DNA of 64,000 bases from Colletes latitarsis (Eukaryota; Arthropoda; Insecta; Hymenoptera; Colletidae), in assembly GCF_051014445.1 (NCBI RefSeq), contig NC_135141.1, positions 32,821,422-32,885,421 of the forward strand, read 5' to 3'. The notes beneath the pieces were generated by a model. That model was not told where the DNA came from. It worked only from the letters and a program-made list of their open reading frames with translations, and did not search any database. The translations under genes were made by a program, and so were the position numbers. The first letter of the stretch is position 1; each line of letters starts with the position of its first letter. Shown here one piece after another: positions 58,983 to 64,000 of this stretch.

Positions 58983-60309
58983 TCATTGTATCTATAATGA
59001 TTATGTTTATTAAAAATAAAACCATTTATATATTTGTATTACAGAATTCTTTATTGAAAAATAGTTGCTTGAATAGGAGTGGTGGTGGCCATTTTAAATG
59101 CATAAGTGCATTTTATTACACTACATGTATCTCTAAATATTTCTTCGAATTTCGTAATATTTTTGACATTGTATTTCATCAACTTCGACTAGCAATTAGA
59201 AAAAATTCAATTATTAAACTAACTTTTGTCGCACAAAAATAAAATAGAATCCTTCTTAGACTTATAATAATACTAAATACTTTAAATGGTTGAGTATGTT
59301 TTTGAAAGGCATCTTTCGCGTGTTTCGTATGAAACGTTTATGGTAATATTTATATTAATAAGCTTATGCTTTAATTATTTTAACGAGTAATCAAATTTGC
59401 ACTTTAATTGATTAAATTGTTCGTCTTATTCGATAGTGTCTTCATTAGAATACATACGCACAACGAAATATTTTTATAAAGGGCGGATGTAGGCAAAAAG
59501 GAAACGATATATACCTACTCTAACTTACTTAATCCTTGCCCAGAGGTCTCCGGGTACATTTGGACTCGAGCAAATTATTCATTCCAGTGTCCTGAAGTTT
59601 TTATTTTTAATAAATAATAATATTAATACTAATAGAGTTTGTGAACAATCAATCATAATCACTGTGCTGGAATGCGAAATAATAAAATTGAAATTCGTGT
59701 CAAAATGAACCCAGAGTCCGCCATACGGTCGCTAAAACTGTTATTCGAGGATTAACCTATAAAAAATAGTCTGTGAACAAATTCCGTTCGAAGTAATTCA
59801 GTCTTCAAATACATGTATCAAGTATCAAAGTATCAAACTTTATTTACATACTTATTATCTAAAATCTTTCTAAGTTACATGAAATTTCTTCTTTAATAGT
59901 GGAGATCTTCAATTATTATTATTATTCAATACTAAATCAAGAAACAAAGCTTTCTGCTTCTCCAATGCAAGACGGTTCTCTACCTTTTTAGTAAAATCAT
60001 TCTCTAATGGCTTTTTTTTTAGCTTGTCGGTATCCATATATTTGTTGTAATATTGTTATTTGAGCATTTTACAATAATGTTAATATTTACGTGGGAAGTT
60101 CTATCGTGTTTTCCGCGGTACCTGATACTTTTCGTTATTTTTAATGAAATTTTGCCAAATTACGTATGAGATTTTCGTCGCAACACTACTAGCCTTGGAG
60201 ATGCAAAAAGATTTGCTTTTCGTAAAAGCAAAATGTTTATATAAAGAATGTATGTCATCGAATAGAACTAAATTCGCAAATATTATCCACGCAATAACAT
60301 TTTCTTCGA
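58983..60309. other. Intergenic region between convergent genes
   Basis: It holds the RFC2 3' untranslated region with AATAAA at 59015 and, on minus, the likely 3' untranslated region of the PDZ gene. AT-rich. An 87-codon open frame at 58979-59242 has no domain and lies in the 3' untranslated region. Confidence 0.45.
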
Positions 60310-63300
60310 TTAGCACCACTTTTCCATCGTAACGGGTGCTAAATGTGGTCTTGGTTTAGGAGATGGCCAACGTAGTGCACTCTGGCAGGATTCTGCCCTC
60401 GAAGGAGTCCTTGGTGGTGGTTGAGGCGAATTATATTGCAATTCTTGAATTTGATTGCACGTTTCTTCATTTATGTCCCCTCGTGTATTTTTCTCGATCG
60501 GTGGATCGCCTTTATGATTCCTCTTTGTTGGTTTCTTAGCTATATCATGGTGGGCAGTAGGTGGCGCGCTTTCCACCGATTGTAGGCTAGCTGCACGATG
60601 CAAAGACAGTCGTAACGGTTTTTTCGGTGGAGCTGGACGAGATTTCGTCTCTTGGGAACAGTATACCATCGATGTGTCGGAATTCTCTGACGCTCGTGAT
60701 TGTATGTCCTGAAACAGTAGGAAGCCTTGAAGTATTCGAATTTTTATCATGTATCTTGTTTGAAAGTTTAATTGGAAATAGATATGTATTTTCTATGTAA
60801 CACGCTAATAATACGACGCAGTAGGGGTTATGTTAATATTCGCAATGTACCTGAAATCGATAATATGTTGGTTCAGAGTCAAAATCTAAAGCCTGAGTCT
60901 GCGACGAGTCTTTGCGATTTTTAGACAAATGTTCCATAGCTGATTCAACCCGGGGTGGTCTTCTGCGTTGTAATTGCGATTGTATTTGTATTTGTTTGCA
61001 ATCCAAGCTCGCGGTTGATCCGGTCAATTGAAACCCTTGATGCTTTTGCCTAGTCCGTGATTTATGATGATTGTTTGATACAGCATCCAACGACAAATTA
61101 ACGTCCTTCAGAGTTTTTGGTTCTATCAAACGTTTCGAATGATCGCTGTGTCTGTTTCTCACTGTAGGTAGACTCTGACGTAGCTCCATTGAATTTCTCA
61201 CATTGAGACCAGGAAGGTTTGCAACTAATGCAGTTACTTGTGGTCCCTTTTGAAAAACCTGTATAATTAGGAAAAGACAAATTTTAGAATAAAATACTTG
61301 GCTGGGACAATGCTATATTTAATCGAAGTAGTTTTCAATATTTCATTAAAAAAAAATGTTTTTTGATTTGTTTGTTTCAGATAAGCTGAATCACGATGGC
61401 AGCCATTCGGTTTTTTGAGGCTCGAACGTATTGTTAAATGACTTCCTTAGATTTTATTATCTTGCATTAAAAAAATTTACACGTAAAAAAGGTATTAGTT
61501 CGTCGAACTTGTAGAAGACACTTTTAAGATCGGTGATGTAGTATTTCCGTCTCGTACCTGAACTTGTTCTTGACGAGTCGGCGGAGGATCCGCGGGGACC
61601 TCGGCTCTACTTGGTGCCAGAAGATCCCTAACCTGTTCCTCGAGATATCCGATTCTGTGAGTCAACCTAAGGTTATCTGATCGCAGTGTGCGGAGTGCTG
61701 CAAGGGATTCACCTTTTCGAAGGACCACGATTTGCGCTGCGTCGGGCGCGACGGCCAGAAGCCTCGCTAAGTCGCTCCTGCCTGCTCCCACCACAAGTTT
61801 CCCGTTTACTTCCAAGATCCTGCAAACAATACTGACTGATACGTCTGAACGTCTCGAGCATTACTACACTTAATTGGTAATAATTTTTTTTTAACGTCAC
61901 ATACACGGCTTACAATGTCGATACCAGTTAATTAAAGTGGTTGACGACGCTCAGAACAGTTTCCTTCCTACAAATTGGCATGAACTATTCATGTATGTTC
62001 GTAGTAGTTTTAAAAATAGTTTTAAGATTCGTTTTACTTGTATAAAATTTATTTCTTCTTTATATTATATTTTTCTATAGACAATTATACCGGGCGAGTT
62101 AACTAGGGCTAACTAAAATATCTCCATTGTATTTAACGAAATGAAAAATGTTCGAGGAAGGGAATAGAAATTCGCGACGCGAAGAGTCATATATTATGAT
62201 AAAAATCACTGTTCTCTCACGTTCACGGAAACAGGTTCAACGATTCGTCTAACAACGTTGGCGTCGCGGCTCTGTTAGCATTTGTATTCTTCGTTTCCTA
62301 ACGGTAATTTTAAATTGTTGAACGAAATTATGCTAACGTGGACGAATTTGTTTCATTATCAAGTATAAAGTTCCACAGAATGATACGAAAATTTTGTGGA
62401 TGAAATTTGATGTATATTCATTTTGTTTGCCATTTGTGAAAAGTAAAGGAAATATGGAATACAGGTGCGTCGAGTTTTAACGACTATTCCCGGAGGATAT
62501 CCATGAGTAAGAGGAGAAACGATGGGGTCATGTGAAGTCGTAGGTGCAATTAGCGGGGGCACACGGCGAACTTCCGGTGCTGCTTCACGCTACGGTGACC
62601 TGTTGGGAACCAAATGCCAAGATTGCATTATTGTTCTACACCGATAGCCAGGTTACGTACTACAACCACACGACGTTATACGCTGTGTGTTTACTCTATT
62701 CTCTTTTAACAAACTTTTTCTTTTCTCTTGTCTCCCGTTTCTTATTTACTTTCTTATCCGCGAACGTCTCGTTACTATTTTTCCCTTTTCCTTGTTTTAC
62801 TTTTTTCTTGTTTGTCTCGACAAATACCGCGGATCCGTTACATGCCGATCAATGTGCCGAGACGTAGATCAAACAAGGACTTGAGTAAATCCATAACAAG
62901 GTATGGTCTACCGGGGTTCTCAACCAAGAATATCAAGATTTTTGAGAATGTTAAAATAAAGTCGAAAGCCAGAGAAGTCTAAATATTTAATATCCTTGTG
63001 ATTTATCGAACATAACAACTAGTAAACTAGTTTTGTTTGTGGAAGTATTCTATTTATAATCGTTTTTCACCTATACCTGTCTTTTATTTATAGAATTTTT
63101 TTAATTATTTTGATATGAAAATATTCCACGTAAAGGGCACAAATATCGATTGAATAATGAGAGAATGAGAAAATGAAGCAGAGAAAGTTGAGAACCACTG
63201 GTCTACGGTTTCCCATCGAAAGAAAAACACCGTTCTCTTTCCTGTTAGGTGATAATTGCGTTCCAAGCAAAATATCACGGCAGTCTTTACGACTGCTTTT

Positions 63301-63761
63301 AGTGTCATTTTCAGAAAAAAGGGAAGGGAGATCAGTTCTGAGATTTTTCTTTGTAAAGTCCCCGCCGCCGGTACATGGTTAACCATCGATATCTTTACCT
63401 TAAAATATCGACTGTTCGTCGTGATGTAATTTTCACACAAACCTGGCACGAAATAGTCGTAACGAATGAAAGAGGAGGTAGAAACGGATGCAATATTCAT
63501 AACACGAATAATACGCGACGCGAATAGAGAAACTTCGAAATCGTATATTTTGCGTCGATGGTCGTTGAATGGGTGAAATGTTATGCGGCAGAATAGTATA
63601 ATTCGAACCTATCTCCCTTGCAGAGCCCAGAGTCTTCGACTGCCCAATCGACGTAAAGGCCAGGTGTGTCTTCCCTCGGCCCTGCACCAAAACGAGGGCT
63701 CTTGGGATCCGCGCTAACCTCCACTGCATGGATCGTAACTTGCATAGAACCAGAAATACAA
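60310..63761 (-). CDS. PDZ-domain protein, 3' part of gene (5' end off window)
   Basis: Exons in transcript order: 63761-63609, 61819-61558, 61258-60851, 60708-60310. All junctions keep phase and use AG/GT borders (TTCCTCAG; GATAG-GTTCGA; TTTGCAG; CAG-GTACGA; ATACAG; CAG-GTACAT; TTTCAG; stop TAA). 406 codons are visible. The PDZ domain is split across the first two: VTIHAVEVSADPKSPRFGAG, then GLYVDWAVEDSGLCKGDR, then ILEVNGKLVVGAGRSDLARL and IVVLRK. A probable coiled coil follows (LRSDNLRLTHRIGYLEEQV). The rest is polar, Gln/Arg/Ser-rich and probably disordered, with a proline-rich SRPAPPKKPLRLSLHRAASL and RTPSRAES near the end. The carboxylate-binding loop reads PRFGAG rather than GLGF. The C-terminus MEKWC is no standard PDZ ligand. 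It is probably a cortical or junctional scaffold protein, but I cannot name the family member. Confidence 0.85.
61820..63608 (-). other. Intron of the PDZ gene
   Basis: A 1.8-kb intron (donor GTTCGA at 63608, acceptor TTTGCAG at 61820). The donor is non-consensus at positions 4-6. A protein-like minus-strand stretch near 62465-62565 (PPLIAPTTSHDPIVSPLTHG) is not needed for the frame and is not called an exon. Confidence 0.6.
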
Positions 63762-64000
63762 CTGAGGAAAGAAATAAAGAATTATCAAACGCCGTACGTG
63801 TTACTATTATTAAAAAATACAAAATTAAATCAAACTATATATCGAGGGTGTTGTAAAGTGCAATTTCTAAGCGAACAATCTTTTAAAGAATTCGTAAAAA
63901 TTGTGTCTTATCAATAAAAAAGAGAGTTCTTTTTCTCTCAGTCTGCGTTAACGAGCAAAATAATTAGATCGACAATTATACACAAGAAATTGTCTTTTGC
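63762..64000. other. Sequence upstream of the first visible PDZ exon
   Basis: AT-rich with a T-rich tract on minus just before the exon, consistent with intron. Nothing else was recognised up to the window edge. Confidence 0.4.

Noticed and set aside
62465..62565. Extra minus-strand exon of the PDZ gene (PPLIAPTTSHDPIVSPLTHG)
   Set aside because: The flanking exons already join in phase inside the PDZ fold. Inserting it would disrupt the KGDR-ILEVNG junction.

Overview
The window looks like insect nuclear DNA. It is AT-rich, CpG dinucleotides are not depleted, the recognisable genes are split by 78-108 bp introns with GT..AG borders, and TIR elements (MITE, pogo-like, hAT-like) plus a decayed copia element lie scattered through it. 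A hymenopteran is my best guess, but that is inference and not proven here. Most of the first 51 kb is non-coding.

Firm genes are at the right end. Positions 57463-58982 (+) hold a complete six-exon gene for the small clamp-loader subunit RFC2/Rfc40 (352 aa), with an E2F-type site just before its ATG. Convergent to it, 60310-63761 (-) holds the 3' part of a PDZ-domain gene (four exons, 406 codons visible, 5' end off the window). Two weaker spliced genes are proposed from splice-site and phase agreement. One runs on + from 36204 to 52717 (four exons, 182 aa, a DRE-type promoter site upstream and a 15 kb first intron). The other runs on - from 55358 and may join an exon at 31054-31106. I recognise neither.

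The most unusual content is a pair of related loci. Locus A (4624-7649) has terminal inverted repeats and a 7-bp target duplication. Locus B (about 37105-41162) has the same internal parts but no such ends, and sits in the first intron of the proposed + strand gene. Both contain, in order: a 10-bp GACCAGGACT-type tandem repeat, an AT-rich stretch, a GGACATCGAGGGAG module (in B amplified to seventeen 16-bp repeats with a 96-bp higher-order period), an array of 256-478 bp units (three in A, five in B), and a terminal double-hairpin module. Each unit is closed by an inverted repeat of the CCAAGTAATTATT type and holds several hairpins. Paired changes keep the stems intact between copies, and two hairpins carry GNRA and UUCG-type loops when read on +. 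This pattern suggests a transposon-borne, structured non-coding RNA (or foldback DNA) array. The last three units of B are near-identical 512-bp tandem copies. No transposase is encoded.

Other content includes a GC-rich promoter-like region (880-2340) with an E2F-type site, a copia reverse-transcriptase relic, a pogo/Tigger-like MITE, a hAT-like MITE, copies of one dispersed repeat, and a miRNA-like hairpin at 46225-46310. Long stretches between these show nothing I can name.
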